Notes: a model not told the origin generated them from the sequence alone. Positions 43,408-53,895 are shown, numbered from the stretch's first letter. The stretch is DNA of 64,000 nucleotides from Kiloniella sp. EL199 (GCF_900313065.1 NZ_OMPU01000013.1:496001-560000), one strand, 5' to 3'. A program made the numbers and translations.

Positions 43408-45876
43408 GTGTCGTCATTTTCGGCTTATCTGCCGGGTTTCTTTCTTACTCTCATCATCCTGCTTGGCTCGGGGTTAGTTGTTTTTGCTTATCGTCATCGC
43501 TGGCGATCTTTGCAGCAAAAACTCTATGATCTACAAATAAAATCATCGCTGGATCGTGCTGCTGTTTTGGCTGCACCACTTGGCTGTGTAACCTTTTCTC
43601 ATCACGATAATAAATCTCGCGCCAGTGTTGGTGTTGTCCGGGAATTTGGTCTCGATAAAGGAGAGATCGACTTCAATGCGATCTCAATTGCTTTCCAACG
43701 GGGAACAGGAGAGGCAAATACACTTACCGAGGCGTTCGAGAGCTTAAGGAGTGAAGGAAAATCTTTTACGCTTACCTTGCGGGCAAAGGGGCGAACATAC
43801 CGTATCAACGGCCAGCGCATTGAATCTGCAGGTGATAATTCTCTGATAACAGATGTCGTCTGGTTTTCTGATGTCAGTGATTTGGAAAAACAGGCGCGGA
43901 CTGCTGCAGAAGAGTCCCGTCATGTTTCTTCTCTGTTGGAAAATTTACCAATTCCCGTGTGGATGCGAGATGAGAAGCTTGCGCTTACCTATTGTAATCA
44001 GGCCTATGTTAATGCTGTAGAAGCCGAATATAGTGACATTCTTCAGCAAAACATAGAACTTGTGGACCGTTCAAAAGTTTCTCAAGCGCATAGTCTTGCC
44101 CGGCAGGCGCTGGAGAGTGGTGAAATCGTTTCTGAAAGACATCACGCGATTATCGCCGGAGAAAGGCGCCTCTTGGAATGCTGTGAAAGAAGTCTGGACG
44201 ATAAAACGCTTTTGGGATTTGCTGTTGATCAAACAGGTTTGGAAGAAGCAGAAAGTAAACTGAATCGGCATATTGGCGGACATGCCCAGGTTCTTGAGAA
44301 CCTTGGAATCGCCATTTCTATTTTTGGCCCGGATGAACGATTGGTCTTTTTTAATTCATCCTATGCAACACTTTTTAAGTTAAATGAAGATTTCCTGAAA
44401 TCCGAACCTCATTTGAGTGAGGTTTTGGATACGATGCGCGAAAATCGCAGACTTCCGGAATACGCTAATTTTCCCGAATTCAAACAACAGCGGTTACGTG
44501 ATTATCGTACGATGATCGAACCTGTTGAAGAGCTGTTACACCTGACAGACGGAACAACGTTGCGTTCTGTTGCGACGGCACATCCCTTTGGCGGGGTGCT
44601 TGAAACCGTTGAAGATGTAACCGACCGTCTCGCACTGGAAAGATCTTATAATACCTTAACGGCAGTACAGCGAGAGACGTTGAACAAGCTTTATGAAGCT
44701 GTTGTCGTTTATGGTGCAGATGGCCGTTTAAAACTTTTCAATCCTAACTTTGCCGGGCTTTGGAAACTTCCCGAAGATTTCCTCAATAGTGAACCGCATG
44801 TCAGAGATGTGGTTATGCGAAGCCGGGATCTTTTTGAAGTTCGGGATGAAGACTGGGATGATCAACTTGAATTGATGGTCGCTCGTGTCTGTGAACCCGA
44901 AGTTCGGTCCGGGCGTAAATTCAGGTCCGATGGTGTCGTTCTTGACTGGGCGCAGGTCATGCTGCCGGATGGGGCCACCTTGTTGACTTTCCTTGATGTT
45001 ACGGACTCTTTTACTGTTGAGCGTGCCTTACTTGAGAAAAATGAAGCCCTTGAGACGGCTGATAAACTGAAAACAGAGTTTATCGCGAATGTTTCTTATG
45101 AATTAAGAACACCGCTGAATGCAATTGTTGGCTTCGCGGAAATTCTGGAAAACCAGTTTTTTGGTGAATTGAACAGCAGGCAGAGAGAATACAGTCAGGC
45201 GATTGTTGAATCATCCCAACGTTTGATGACTTTGATTAATGATATTCTTGATTTGGCAACCATTGAAGCGGGATATCTGCATCTGGATCTGACCGAGGTT
45301 AAAGTCGATCATATGCTGCAGCATCTCTATACTATCGGGCATGAAAGGGCTCGTCATCGCAATATTGAAGTGAATATTGTCTGTGATGACGAGATTGGAT
45401 CTGTCCAAGTGGATGAGCGCCGACTTACACAGGCATTATATAATCTCCTGCTCAATGCACTCAAATTCTCTCCTGAAGGGGCCAGTGTGGATATAACGGC
45501 AAGCCGTGATCATGAATTGCGTATTGCTGTGAAAGATAATGGTGTGGGGATCGGCAAAGAAGATCAAGAAAGAGTTTTCCATAAATTTGAACGTGGTGAA
45601 GGACATGCAAAACAAGCCGGGGCTGGTCTCGGGCTTTCGTTGGTCAAAAGTCTTGTAGAACTTCACGGTGGTTGGGTTGAAATTGAATCTGAAATTGATG
45701 AGGGAACGATCGTGACCTGTCATATTCCATTACTGGAAGAGCCGGAAAAATCCGGTGGCATTCGTCAAATCGTCGCCGATACCATTAATGAAAACACTGA
45801 AATTCGTGAAAAAACGGAACCTCAATATGAAATAGAGGGAAGTGTCGAAGTCCAGACCGAGGGCGAGACCCCGTGA
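43408..45876 (+). CDS. divL: DivL-like PAS-domain sensor kinase with Tyr in place of the phospho-acceptor His
   Basis: 822 residues from a GTG at 43408 with GAGGGGAA upstream. One transmembrane segment near the N-terminus (YLPGFFLTLIILLGSGLVVF) is followed by several PAS-like domains (around LENLPIPVWMRDEKLALTY, LENLGIAISIFGPDERLVFF and LYEAVVVYGADGRLKLF). The HisKA segment reads EFIANVSYELRTPLNAIVGF: the normal phospho-His is Y564. The ATPase domain is otherwise intact (NLLLNALKFSP, VKDNGVGIG, GAGLGLSLVKSLVELH). Tyr at this site, the overall architecture and the position next to tsaE/murU/addB match DivL of Caulobacter (Y550), which steers the CckA-ChpT-CtrA cell-cycle pathway. The stop overlaps the tsaE start (GTGA). 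Confidence 0.82.
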   Translation: MSSFSAYLPGFFLTLIILLGSGLVVFAYRHRWRSLQQKLYDLQIKSSLDRAAVLAAPLGCVTFSHHDNKSRASVGVVREFGLDKGEIDFNAISIAFQRGTGEANTLTEAFESLRSEGKSFTLTLRAKGRTYRINGQRIESAGDNSLITDVVWFSDVSDLEKQARTAAEESRHVSSLLENLPIPVWMRDEKLALTYCNQAYVNAVEAEYSDILQQNIELVDRSKVSQAHSLARQALESGEIVSERHHAIIAGERRLLECCERSLDDKTLLGFAVDQTGLEEAESKLNRHIGGHAQVLENLGIAISIFGPDERLVFFNSSYATLFKLNEDFLKSEPHLSEVLDTMRENRRLPEYANFPEFKQQRLRDYRTMIEPVEELLHLTDGTTLRSVATAHPFGGVLETVEDVTDRLALERSYNTLTAVQRETLNKLYEAVVVYGADGRLKLFNPNFAGLWKLPEDFLNSEPHVRDVVMRSRDLFEVRDEDWDDQLELMVARVCEPEVRSGRKFRSDGVVLDWAQVMLPDGATLLTFLDVTDSFTVERALLEKNEALETADKLKTEFIANVSYELRTPLNAIVGFAEILENQFFGELNSRQREYSQAIVESSQRLMTLINDILDLATIEAGYLHLDLTEVKVDHMLQHLYTIGHERARHRNIEVNIVCDDEIGSVQVDERRLTQALYNLLLNALKFSPEGASVDITASRDHELRIAVKDNGVGIGKEDQERVFHKFERGEGHAKQAGAGLGLSLVKSLVELHGGWVEIESEIDEGTIVTCHIPLLEEPEKSGGIRQIVADTINENTEIREKTEPQYEIEGSVEVQTEGETP

Positions 45877-46379
45877 CAGCCACGAGTATAACAGCAGAAA
45901 ATTTTATAGGTGAAATTGCTTTTGCTGATGAAAATGAAACCCGAGAATTTGCCCGAAAACTAGCACCATTTTTATATGAAGGTGATGTTCTGGCTTTGGA
46001 TGGAGACCTTGGGGCGGGTAAGACAGCTTTTTCCCGCGCCTTGATTAATGCCTTCCCTGCTATGGAAGGGATGGAACAGATAGAAGAAGTTCCCAGTCCT
46101 ACCTTTACTCTGGTTCAGATATATGACCGGGCTGACAAGCAGATCTGGCACTTTGATCTCTATCGGCTAGAGGATGCGGAAGAAGCTTATGAACTTGGTA
46201 TTGAAGAGGCTTTTTCCGAAGGTATTTCGCTTATTGAATGGCCTGATAGGCTGGGCTTTTTAATGCCGCGTGGGCATTTACAGGTAAAGCTGTCTTATGG
46301 GCAGGGAGAAACCGCAAGAGTATTGAAATTTTTCGGTGGTCCGAAATGGCGAGAAAGATTTGCACCCTTATTTTCGTGA
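45873..46379 (+). CDS. tsaE: tRNA threonylcarbamoyladenosine biosynthesis ATPase TsaE
   Basis: 168 residues from a GTG that overlaps the divL stop. P-loop GDLGAGKTAFSRAL, then VPSPTFTLVQIY (the characteristic SPTF motif) and HFDLYRLEDAEE with a final FSEGISLIEWPDRL. With TsaB, C and D it makes the t6A base on ANN-decoding tRNAs. The usual neighbour in alphaproteobacteria, an aminoglycoside-phosphotransferase-like amgK, is missing after it: only 37 bases separate it from the next gene. Confidence 0.94.
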   Translation: MTATSITAENFIGEIAFADENETREFARKLAPFLYEGDVLALDGDLGAGKTAFSRALINAFPAMEGMEQIEEVPSPTFTLVQIYDRADKQIWHFDLYRLEDAEEAYELGIEEAFSEGISLIEWPDRLGFLMPRGHLQVKLSYGQGETARVLKFFGGPKWRERFAPLFS

Positions 46380-46416
46380 AATCTGGCTCTTTCTCGAAGC
46401 GTAATTAGATCAACGG

Positions 46417-47193
46417 ATGGATCCGATTGATAGGCAGGATATAGTAATTCAAATGGCGACAAAAACTGCGGCAATAAAAACAGGGATGGTGTTGGCAGCG
46501 GGTTTTGGCAAGCGGATGAGGCCAATAACAGAGACAATTCCCAAACCTTTAGTAAAGGTTCTGGGGGCCCCAATGTTGGAAAGTATCATTGCTAAACTTA
46601 GAGCTGCAGGCATTCACAAAATAGTTGTGAATGGCTTTTATCTGAAAGATCAGATTCAAAGCTTTGTTGAATCATATGATGATCCAATGGTTGTGTTTTC
46701 AGAAGAGCATGAGATTCTTGAGACTGGCGGTGGAGTGACCCAGGCGCTATCGCTTTTGGGGCATGACCCCTTTGTCGTCGTGAACGGTGATGTTTGTTGG
46801 CTTGATGGCACTGAAGCCGCTATCAAGCGCCTTATGAATACTTGGAATTCTAATACGATGGATATTTTGCTTCTGGTTCATCCGAAATCAAAGGCTTATG
46901 GATATGAAGGGGCTGGTGATTTTTTTCTACAGAATGATCAAAAGCTGAGCCGTCGAGGAGAAGCAACATCTGCGCCTTATGTTTACGCGGGAATTCAAAT
47001 TCTGCATCCGAATCTTTTCAGTGATGCTCCTGAAGGTGCTTTTTCTCTAAACGAGATTTTCGACAAAGCTTTAGCATCCGATCGATTGTACGGATTAGAG
47101 CATGATGGAGAATGGTTTCATGTCGGTACGCCCGAAGGACTTCGTGAAGTAGAAGGTCTTTTACAAAGTATGTTGCCAGCGGCATCAAAATAA
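46417..47193 (+). CDS. murU: Nucleotidyltransferase, MurU-like
   Basis: 258 residues; the first ~20 residues (MDPIDRQDIVIQ...) lie before the start of the domain, so ATG 46453 is a likely alternative. Sugar-nucleotide binding motif MVLAAGFGKRMRPITETIPKPLVKV, then FVVVNGDVCWLDG (metal-binding Asp) and EWFHVGTPEGLREV. MurU transfers UMP to N-acetylmuramate-1-phosphate in peptidoglycan recycling; its usual kinase partner AmgK is not beside it here. A role as another sugar-1-phosphate uridylyltransferase cannot be excluded. The stop overlaps addB (TAATG). Confidence 0.82.
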   Translation: MDPIDRQDIVIQMATKTAAIKTGMVLAAGFGKRMRPITETIPKPLVKVLGAPMLESIIAKLRAAGIHKIVVNGFYLKDQIQSFVESYDDPMVVFSEEHEILETGGGVTQALSLLGHDPFVVVNGDVCWLDGTEAAIKRLMNTWNSNTMDILLLVHPKSKAYGYEGAGDFFLQNDQKLSRRGEATSAPYVYAGIQILHPNLFSDAPEGAFSLNEIFDKALASDRLYGLEHDGEWFHVGTPEGLREVEGLLQSMLPAASK

Positions 47194-50100
47194 TGACTTT
47201 TGAACTTCCTTTCGAGACAGAACCTTTTGAGCAGGGAGAAGGCGTAACAGATCTTTATTCTATTCCGTCGAATGCCTCATTTGTTGATACCCTCGCCAAG
47301 GGAATTTTAAAACGTTGGGGCGATAACCCTCTGGAATTTTCCAAGGTGATGATCCTGCTGCCAACAAGGCGTGCATGCCGAAGCCTGCAACAAGCTTTCT
47401 TGCGGGCATCTGATGGTAAAGCGATGATGTTACCCAGAATGTTGCCACTGGGTGATTTGGATCCTGATGAACTGCTGATGTCAGCATCTGACGTGGCCAT
47501 TGGGCAAGAACAGGATTTTGACCTTCCGCCTGTGCTTTCACCGTTAAGGCGTCAATTGTTACTAAGTCAGTTGGTATTGAAATGGTCCACGTCACAGACC
47601 AAAGCCAACGGCGGAGATATTATTCCCGAAGATCAAGCGGTTCGTCTAGCCGGGGAACTCGGCCGCTTTCTGGATCAAGTGCAAACTGAAGGACTGAGCT
47701 TTACCGAACTATCAGATCTTGTGCCGGAAGATTATGCCGTACATTGGCAGATTACGTTAGAATTTCTGGAAATTTTAACAAAAATATGGCCAACAGTCGA
47801 AGAGGCAACCGGCGGTATTGGCCCGGCAGAAAGGCGACGACGTCTTTTGGAAGGGCAGGCGGAATTTTGGCGGCAATGTCCCCCGGATCATCCTCTTATC
47901 GTTGCTGGTTCGACAGGCTCTATTCCGGCCGCAGCAGATTTGATTGGCATTATTTCCAAATGTCCGCAAGGCGTGGTGATTTTGCCGGGTGTTGATCTGA
48001 CGGCAAACGATGACACCTGGCGCGAGTTTTTGAAAGATAGCTCGCACCCCCAAAATGGATTGGCTCGTTTGCTGAAGCGTTTGGATATCTCAAGGTCTGA
48101 TTTACAACTCTGGCCTTGTGGTGCTGATGAAGTTGAATCAGGTGAAACTGAATCAGGTGAAATTGATTTAAGGGGGGATGAGTTTACAAACAGAGCACCG
48201 GGAACACGGGTCGATTTTGTGCATATGGCAATGCGCCCGGCACAGGCAACAACACAATGGCAAGGATATATAGAGCGGTCAGACATTACGCTATTTCAGA
48301 AGGCATTAGAAAAAGTATCTCGCCTGGACTGTCCGGGGCCCGGTGAAGAGGCTCTGGCGATTTCCCTTATTCTAAGATCGGTTCTGGAAACGCCAGAAAA
48401 AACAGCTGCCTTGATCACGCCAGATCGAGATCTCGCCCGTCGTGTGGCGGCAGAGATGGAGCGTTGGTCGATTACGATAGATGATTCTGCGGGTTCTCCT
48501 TTGCCCGAAGCTGCCCCGGCAGTTTTTTTGCGGCTAACAGCCGAAATGATGGTGTCGGGACTTTCGCCAATTTCTTTCCTGTCGACAATGAAGCATCCTC
48601 TTTGTGCTACGGGTATGCAGGTTGGTGTTTTTAAACGAATTATTCGACAGCTTGAAATCACAGTGTTGCGTGGAGTTCGACCTGCATCTGGGCTCGAAGG
48701 GCTAATGGCAGCTCTTGGGGATGATATTGAAGAGGGTCATGAAGCCCGAGATCTGCTAGAGCGTCTTATCGCTGCAGGACAGGTTTTTGATGATCATATT
48801 CGCGGCGGCACACATTCTTTTCGGGCTTTACTGGATTCACATATCGAGTTCGCCGAATTTCTGGCTTCCACGGATGATCAGAGTGGAGCTGAGAGACTTT
48901 GGGCTGGAGATGATGGCACTGCAACTGCTGAGTTTGTTGCTGATCTACGAGAAGCAGCGGGTGATGCTCCTGATGTGTCACCGCGTCGTTACCCAGAATT
49001 ACTGGCGGCTTTGATGGTTGGACGTGCGGTACGTGCACCCTTCGGGGCTCATCCGAGGTTAAGTATTCTTGGCGCTATCGAAGCGCGGTTACAACATGCC
49101 GATGTTGTTATCCTGGGCGGATTGAACGAAGGTAGTTGGCCAGCAGAAGCGAAGCCCGGTCCTTGGATGAGTCGTCCGATGAGACGGGATTTTGGCCTTC
49201 CTCAACCAGAACAGCAGGTGGGATTGTCTGCACAGGATTTTGTTCAGGCCTTTTGTGCGCCAGAAGTATTCTTGACTCGATCAGAAAAGGTAGAGGGAGC
49301 ACCAACAGTTCCTTCACGGTGGTTACTACGTATTGAAGCTTTATTGGAAGGTAAGGGGTTACGGGGATTTCTACAGCAGGATGCAAGGAAATGGTTAAGT
49401 TGGGTAGAGGCACTGGATCTTCCTGAAAAACGGATACAGATAAAAGCACCAGCACCGACCCCACCAGTTTCTGCACGTCCTCGAAATCTGTCTGTGACTC
49501 GCATTGAAACGTGGATGCGAGATCCTTACGCACTTTATGCCCAAAAGATATTAAAGCTCCGCAAGCTTGATCCGCTGGATGCAGATCCATCAGGGGCAGA
49601 CAAGGGAAGTTTGATTCATGAAGCGCTAGAAAAATTCCTGAAAGAATATCCAGATGCTTTGCCTGAAGATGCCGAGCGTCAGCTTTTGATCATAGGTGAA
49701 GGCGTTTTTACTGCGGTTAAAGACCGTCCGGGTATCTGGTCTTTCTGGTGGCCCCGGTTTCAACGTATTGCCAAGTGGTTTGTGGAAGAGGAAGTCCTGC
49801 GCCGGAAAATGGTTTCCAAGTCCCATGTAGAAGTAACTGGAAAACTTGTTCTCAATGCACCTGCGGGGGATTTTATTCTGACAGCCAAGGCGGATCGCAT
49901 TGATGAACTGGCAACAGGTGGCTTGGCGATACTTGATTATAAAACGGGTACGGTCCCAAGCGCCAAGAATGTGCTGCAGGGGGTTTCACCGCAATTACCG
50001 TTGGAAGCGGCTATCGCTATTGAGGGTGGTTTTGGAATTTTACCTGATGAGGTGAAAGAGCTCCTTTATTGGCGATTAACTGGCGGCGAACCTGCGGGGG

Positions 50101-50318
50101 AAAACAAAAATGCACTGGGGCAGCGTGGAGCAAAAGAAGGTGCCGGGCAAATTGCAAAAATTGCTCTCGAAGGATTACAGGATCTGATTGCTGAATTTGA
50201 TTATCAGGAAACACCCTACGCAGCGCGCCCCAGACCTAATCAAGCTCTTGTTTATAATGATTTTGAGCATTTGGCACGTATTAAAGAATGGTCAACAGGT
50301 GGCGAGGGTGACCTATGA
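47193..50318 (+). CDS. addB: ATP-dependent exonuclease subunit AddB
   Basis: 1041 residues. N-terminal VMILLPTRRACRSLQQAF corresponds to a degenerate helicase P-loop, as in AddB of this class. The body carries VVILGGLNEGSWPAEAKPGPW. The C-terminal nuclease domain shows LAILDYKTGTVPSAKNV, the RecB-family DYKTG metal site. With AddA it forms the double-strand-break resection enzyme that replaces RecBCD in alphaproteobacteria. It overlaps both murU and addA. Confidence 0.94.
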   Translation: MTFELPFETEPFEQGEGVTDLYSIPSNASFVDTLAKGILKRWGDNPLEFSKVMILLPTRRACRSLQQAFLRASDGKAMMLPRMLPLGDLDPDELLMSASDVAIGQEQDFDLPPVLSPLRRQLLLSQLVLKWSTSQTKANGGDIIPEDQAVRLAGELGRFLDQVQTEGLSFTELSDLVPEDYAVHWQITLEFLEILTKIWPTVEEATGGIGPAERRRRLLEGQAEFWRQCPPDHPLIVAGSTGSIPAAADLIGIISKCPQGVVILPGVDLTANDDTWREFLKDSSHPQNGLARLLKRLDISRSDLQLWPCGADEVESGETESGEIDLRGDEFTNRAPGTRVDFVHMAMRPAQATTQWQGYIERSDITLFQKALEKVSRLDCPGPGEEALAISLILRSVLETPEKTAALITPDRDLARRVAAEMERWSITIDDSAGSPLPEAAPAVFLRLTAEMMVSGLSPISFLSTMKHPLCATGMQVGVFKRIIRQLEITVLRGVRPASGLEGLMAALGDDIEEGHEARDLLERLIAAGQVFDDHIRGGTHSFRALLDSHIEFAEFLASTDDQSGAERLWAGDDGTATAEFVADLREAAGDAPDVSPRRYPELLAALMVGRAVRAPFGAHPRLSILGAIEARLQHADVVILGGLNEGSWPAEAKPGPWMSRPMRRDFGLPQPEQQVGLSAQDFVQAFCAPEVFLTRSEKVEGAPTVPSRWLLRIEALLEGKGLRGFLQQDARKWLSWVEALDLPEKRIQIKAPAPTPPVSARPRNLSVTRIETWMRDPYALYAQKILKLRKLDPLDADPSGADKGSLIHEALEKFLKEYPDALPEDAERQLLIIGEGVFTAVKDRPGIWSFWWPRFQRIAKWFVEEEVLRRKMVSKSHVEVTGKLVLNAPAGDFILTAKADRIDELATGGLAILDYKTGTVPSAKNVLQGVSPQLPLEAAIAIEGGFGILPDEVKELLYWRLTGGEPAGENKNALGQRGAKEGAGQIAKIALEGLQDLIAEFDYQETPYAARPRPNQALVYNDFEHLARIKEWSTGGEGDL

Positions 50319-53300
50319 CCCTGCGTATTGATGATATCCTCGAGAAAGCAACCAAGGAGCAAAGACAAGCTGCGGACCCGACTGCATCTGTTTGGGTGGG
50401 GGCCTCTGCGGGAGCAGGTAAGACAAAAGTTCTGACCGATCGCATTCTTAATTTGCTGTTAAGTGGATCAGAGCCGGGGAAAATTCTGGCACTGACTTTC
50501 ACCAAAGCGGCTGCGGCAGAAATGGCGAACCGTCTGTCTGACAAGCTGGCTGGTTGGTCCACAATTCCTGAAGAAGATCTAATACAAGAGCTTGAAAAGT
50601 TGTTTGGTCGAAAAGCTTCTCAGGAAGAATTGCAAACGGCACGAAGATTGTTTGCGCGTGTTCTGGATACGCCGGGCGGGATGAAAATTCAGACGATTCA
50701 CGCCTTTTGTCAATCTTTATTGGGACGGTTTCCCTTGGAAGCCGGGGTAGCGCCGAACTTTCAAATCCTTGATGATCGTTCTGCAGAAGAGCTTCTGTTC
50801 AGATCCCGTGAAGATGTTCTCTCAGGGCGCGGAGAATTGAGTGAGCAAGCTGTTACTGACGCATTGGAATGTATTACGGCCTATACGCAGGAACAGTCAT
50901 TTGGGGCGCTTGTACAGGAAATTATCCGTGAACGTGGACGGATTTCAGATCTTCTGGGGCTGTATAGTGATCAGCAAGGGCTTAAGGAGGTCATTTACGA
51001 AACTCTTGGTGTTGATGCAAATAGTAGTGCGACAGAACTTTTGGAGGCAGCTTGTGAAGATGGGGCTTTTAACGCTATCCAGCTTTCTCATGCTGCTGAT
51101 GCTTTATTGCAGGGGGCAAAGTCAGATCAGGAACGTGGTTATTTGCTTAAAAGTTGGTTGGAGAGCCAGCCTGAAAACAGGTGTGAAAAATATAGTGATT
51201 ACCGGGGGATTTTTTTCACGCAAGCTGGTGAAATAAGAAGTCGTCTGGCAACAAAGGGTGCTTTATCTGCTTTGCCACAGTTACCGGATATATTGATTTC
51301 CGAAGCAGAGCGTTTAATTCGCCTGAACGAAAAGCTCAACGCAATTGGTGTCGCAAAAGCAACGTCGTCGTTACTCGATTTGGGCATTGCGATTTTATCA
51401 CGCTATGAGCGCTATAAAGAAACCCGTGCTTTTCTTGATTACGATGATCTCATTCTAAAAACGAGGGATCTTCTAAAGGGAGAACGGGCAGTTGCCTGGG
51501 TGCTTTTCAAGCTTGATGGAGGGATTGATCATGTCCTGATTGACGAGGCGCAGGATACCAATCCGGAACAGTGGGAAGTTGTTGCTGCGCTTTGCAACGA
51601 GTTTTTTGATGGAGAGGGCGCGAGAGAAGACATCCGAACGATCTTTGCCGTTGGGGATGTAAAGCAATCCATCTATTCATTCCAGCGGGCTGACCCGGCC
51701 AAGTTTGAGCAAATGCGTGAGCATTTTGAAAAACGGGTAGAGATCGCCCGTCAAAAATGGCAACGCATCAGTCTGGATGTGTCCTTTCGCTCGACACCAT
51801 CAGTACTTTCAACTGTTGATCAGGTTTTTTCTTATCCCTCGGCAGCGGATGGTGTTTCTTTTCATGAAGATCTCTTAAAGCATCAACCCGTCAGATTGGG
51901 ACAAGCTGGGCGCGTTGAACTCTGGCCCTTGATGGTGAGTGAGGGCGGTACTGAAGACACACCTTGGACCTTGCCATTAGCACAAGAAGCGGAAATGGAA
52001 TCCCGGGCACGTCTAGCCAGTGTGTTGGCGCGGCGTATTCACTACTGGACCATGGCTGAAGCAGGGATTGATGACCCGGTCTGTCAGTTACCGTCTCAAG
52101 GCCGGCGTATTGACCCTGGTGATATTCTTGTTTTGGTTCGCCGCCGGAATGCCTTTGTGGAAGAACTGGTGCGCGAACTTAAAACGTTGTCTGTACCCGT
52201 TTCCGGGGTAGACCGAATGGTCCTTACCGATCAGATGGCGGTGATGGATCTTGTTGCGTTGGGGCGGTTTTTGTTGCTGCCCGAAGATGATTTGATGCTA
52301 GCGACAGTTTTGAAGGGACCGTTACTCGGACTGGATGAAGATCAGCTTTTTGAATTGGCGTATAATCGCAAAGGAAGCCTGTGGTCAAGATTACGGGATA
52401 AAGCCAAATCCAATAACACCTTTGCTCGTGCAGCAGGTTTCTTGAATGGCTTGCTGGCCCGTGCAGACTATACACCGCCTTTTGAGCTTTTCTCTCACAT
52501 TCTTGGTCCTTTGGGTGGACGGAAAATGCTCCTGTCCAGGTTGGGACCTGATGCACGTGATCCTATAGAAGAATTTGTCTCTCTTGCCCTTGCTTATGAG
52601 CGGGAAGAAACACCATCACTCGAAGGGTTCCTGCATTGGTTGGAAATCGGAGATCAGGAAATCAAGCGTGACCTTGAACAGGGTGGTGGTGCCGTTCGTA
52701 TTATGACGGTACACGGATCAAAAGGTCTTCAGGCACCTGTGGTTATTTTACCGGACACAACACAGATACCACAGGTAGATCGCGGCGTTGTCTGGTTAAA
52801 AGAACAGGGCAATCTTCCTGTGTGGTCACCGCGCACAGCCATGAATACAGAAATCATTTCTTCTGCGCGTGATCAGCTTCGCAAGGATGGTTTACGGGAA
52901 TATCGACGCCTTTTATACGTAGCTTTAACCCGTGCGGAAGACCGTTTGATTATCTCTGGTTGGACAGGCGCACGCGAACCGTCTGATGATAGCTGGTATG
53001 CCTTAGCTCAAGCGGCTCTCGACGAACACGGCAAAGAAGTCGAGTTTTCTTTTCCCGAAGATCCGACAGGACCTTGGGGAGCAATGGGGCGCGTTCAGGA
53101 GAATGAGCAGGAAGTTCATATCCGAGCCACAAAAGAAGAAGCAGTTGCAGATCGTTTGGATGAGGGATTGCCAATCTGGGCTTTTGTGGACCCGGATCAA
53201 GAGCCTGTTCCTCCTCGTCCCCTCGCCCCATCCCGGGCAAAGGATGATGAGCCACCTGTTAGATCACCTCTTGGGCAGGATGATGGTGCGCGATTTAAAC

Positions 53301-53794
53301 GTGGGCGGATTATCCACCGGCTTTTGCAGACCTTGCCGGATCTACCAAAAGAAAAATGGGAGCCATCAGGGCGTCGATTCCTGGAATCGCCATTACACGA
53401 ATTAGATTCTGATCAAGTTGATATGTTATTGGACGAAACATTATCTGTTCTCAATCACCCGGAGTATCAGGATATTTTCGGTCAAGGGAGTCGTGCAGAA
53501 GTTCCTGTTGTCGGGCTGGTTCATCGCGATGGTGATGTCGAAGTTATTTCAGGGCAGGTGGACCGTTTGATTATAACGGACGATAAAGTAAAAATTATTG
53601 ACTACAAAACCAATCGACCACCACCCAAAAAAGTCGAAAAAGTTCATCGTTCTTACCTGCGCCAAATGGCGGCATATCGTACGGTTTTGAGGCAAATTTA
53701 CCCGAATTATCAAATAGAAGCGCATTTGTTGTGGACTGATGAAGCACGGCTAATGCATTTGCCGGATAACATTCTTGTACAATATGAACCTTGA
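50315..53794 (+). CDS. addA: ATP-dependent helicase/nuclease subunit AddA
   Basis: 1159 residues. UvrD-type helicase with Walker A VGASAGAGKT (residues 28-37), DHVLIDEAQDTNPEQW (Walker B) and the AVGDVKQSIYSFQRADP motif, then LLYVALTRAEDRLII. The C-terminal nuclease domain includes VKIIDYKTNRPPP. It starts at the last bases of addB (ATGA overlap), so the two subunits are co-translated. It unwinds and degrades double-strand break ends. Confidence 0.95.
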   Translation: MTLRIDDILEKATKEQRQAADPTASVWVGASAGAGKTKVLTDRILNLLLSGSEPGKILALTFTKAAAAEMANRLSDKLAGWSTIPEEDLIQELEKLFGRKASQEELQTARRLFARVLDTPGGMKIQTIHAFCQSLLGRFPLEAGVAPNFQILDDRSAEELLFRSREDVLSGRGELSEQAVTDALECITAYTQEQSFGALVQEIIRERGRISDLLGLYSDQQGLKEVIYETLGVDANSSATELLEAACEDGAFNAIQLSHAADALLQGAKSDQERGYLLKSWLESQPENRCEKYSDYRGIFFTQAGEIRSRLATKGALSALPQLPDILISEAERLIRLNEKLNAIGVAKATSSLLDLGIAILSRYERYKETRAFLDYDDLILKTRDLLKGERAVAWVLFKLDGGIDHVLIDEAQDTNPEQWEVVAALCNEFFDGEGAREDIRTIFAVGDVKQSIYSFQRADPAKFEQMREHFEKRVEIARQKWQRISLDVSFRSTPSVLSTVDQVFSYPSAADGVSFHEDLLKHQPVRLGQAGRVELWPLMVSEGGTEDTPWTLPLAQEAEMESRARLASVLARRIHYWTMAEAGIDDPVCQLPSQGRRIDPGDILVLVRRRNAFVEELVRELKTLSVPVSGVDRMVLTDQMAVMDLVALGRFLLLPEDDLMLATVLKGPLLGLDEDQLFELAYNRKGSLWSRLRDKAKSNNTFARAAGFLNGLLARADYTPPFELFSHILGPLGGRKMLLSRLGPDARDPIEEFVSLALAYEREETPSLEGFLHWLEIGDQEIKRDLEQGGGAVRIMTVHGSKGLQAPVVILPDTTQIPQVDRGVVWLKEQGNLPVWSPRTAMNTEIISSARDQLRKDGLREYRRLLYVALTRAEDRLIISGWTGAREPSDDSWYALAQAALDEHGKEVEFSFPEDPTGPWGAMGRVQENEQEVHIRATKEEAVADRLDEGLPIWAFVDPDQEPVPPRPLAPSRAKDDEPPVRSPLGQDDGARFKRGRIIHRLLQTLPDLPKEKWEPSGRRFLESPLHELDSDQVDMLLDETLSVLNHPEYQDIFGQGSRAEVPVVGLVHRDGDVEVISGQVDRLIITDDKVKIIDYKTNRPPPKKVEKVHRSYLRQMAAYRTVLRQIYPNYQIEAHLLWTDEARLMHLPDNILVQYEP

Positions 53795-53895
53795 CGTCAG
53801 GGGACCTGCATCCCTACATTCATGCTGACGATGTGATGGGAAGGACTAAAGTATGTTAGTTCCATTGCACATAAACAAATGGCAAGAGGTATAAT

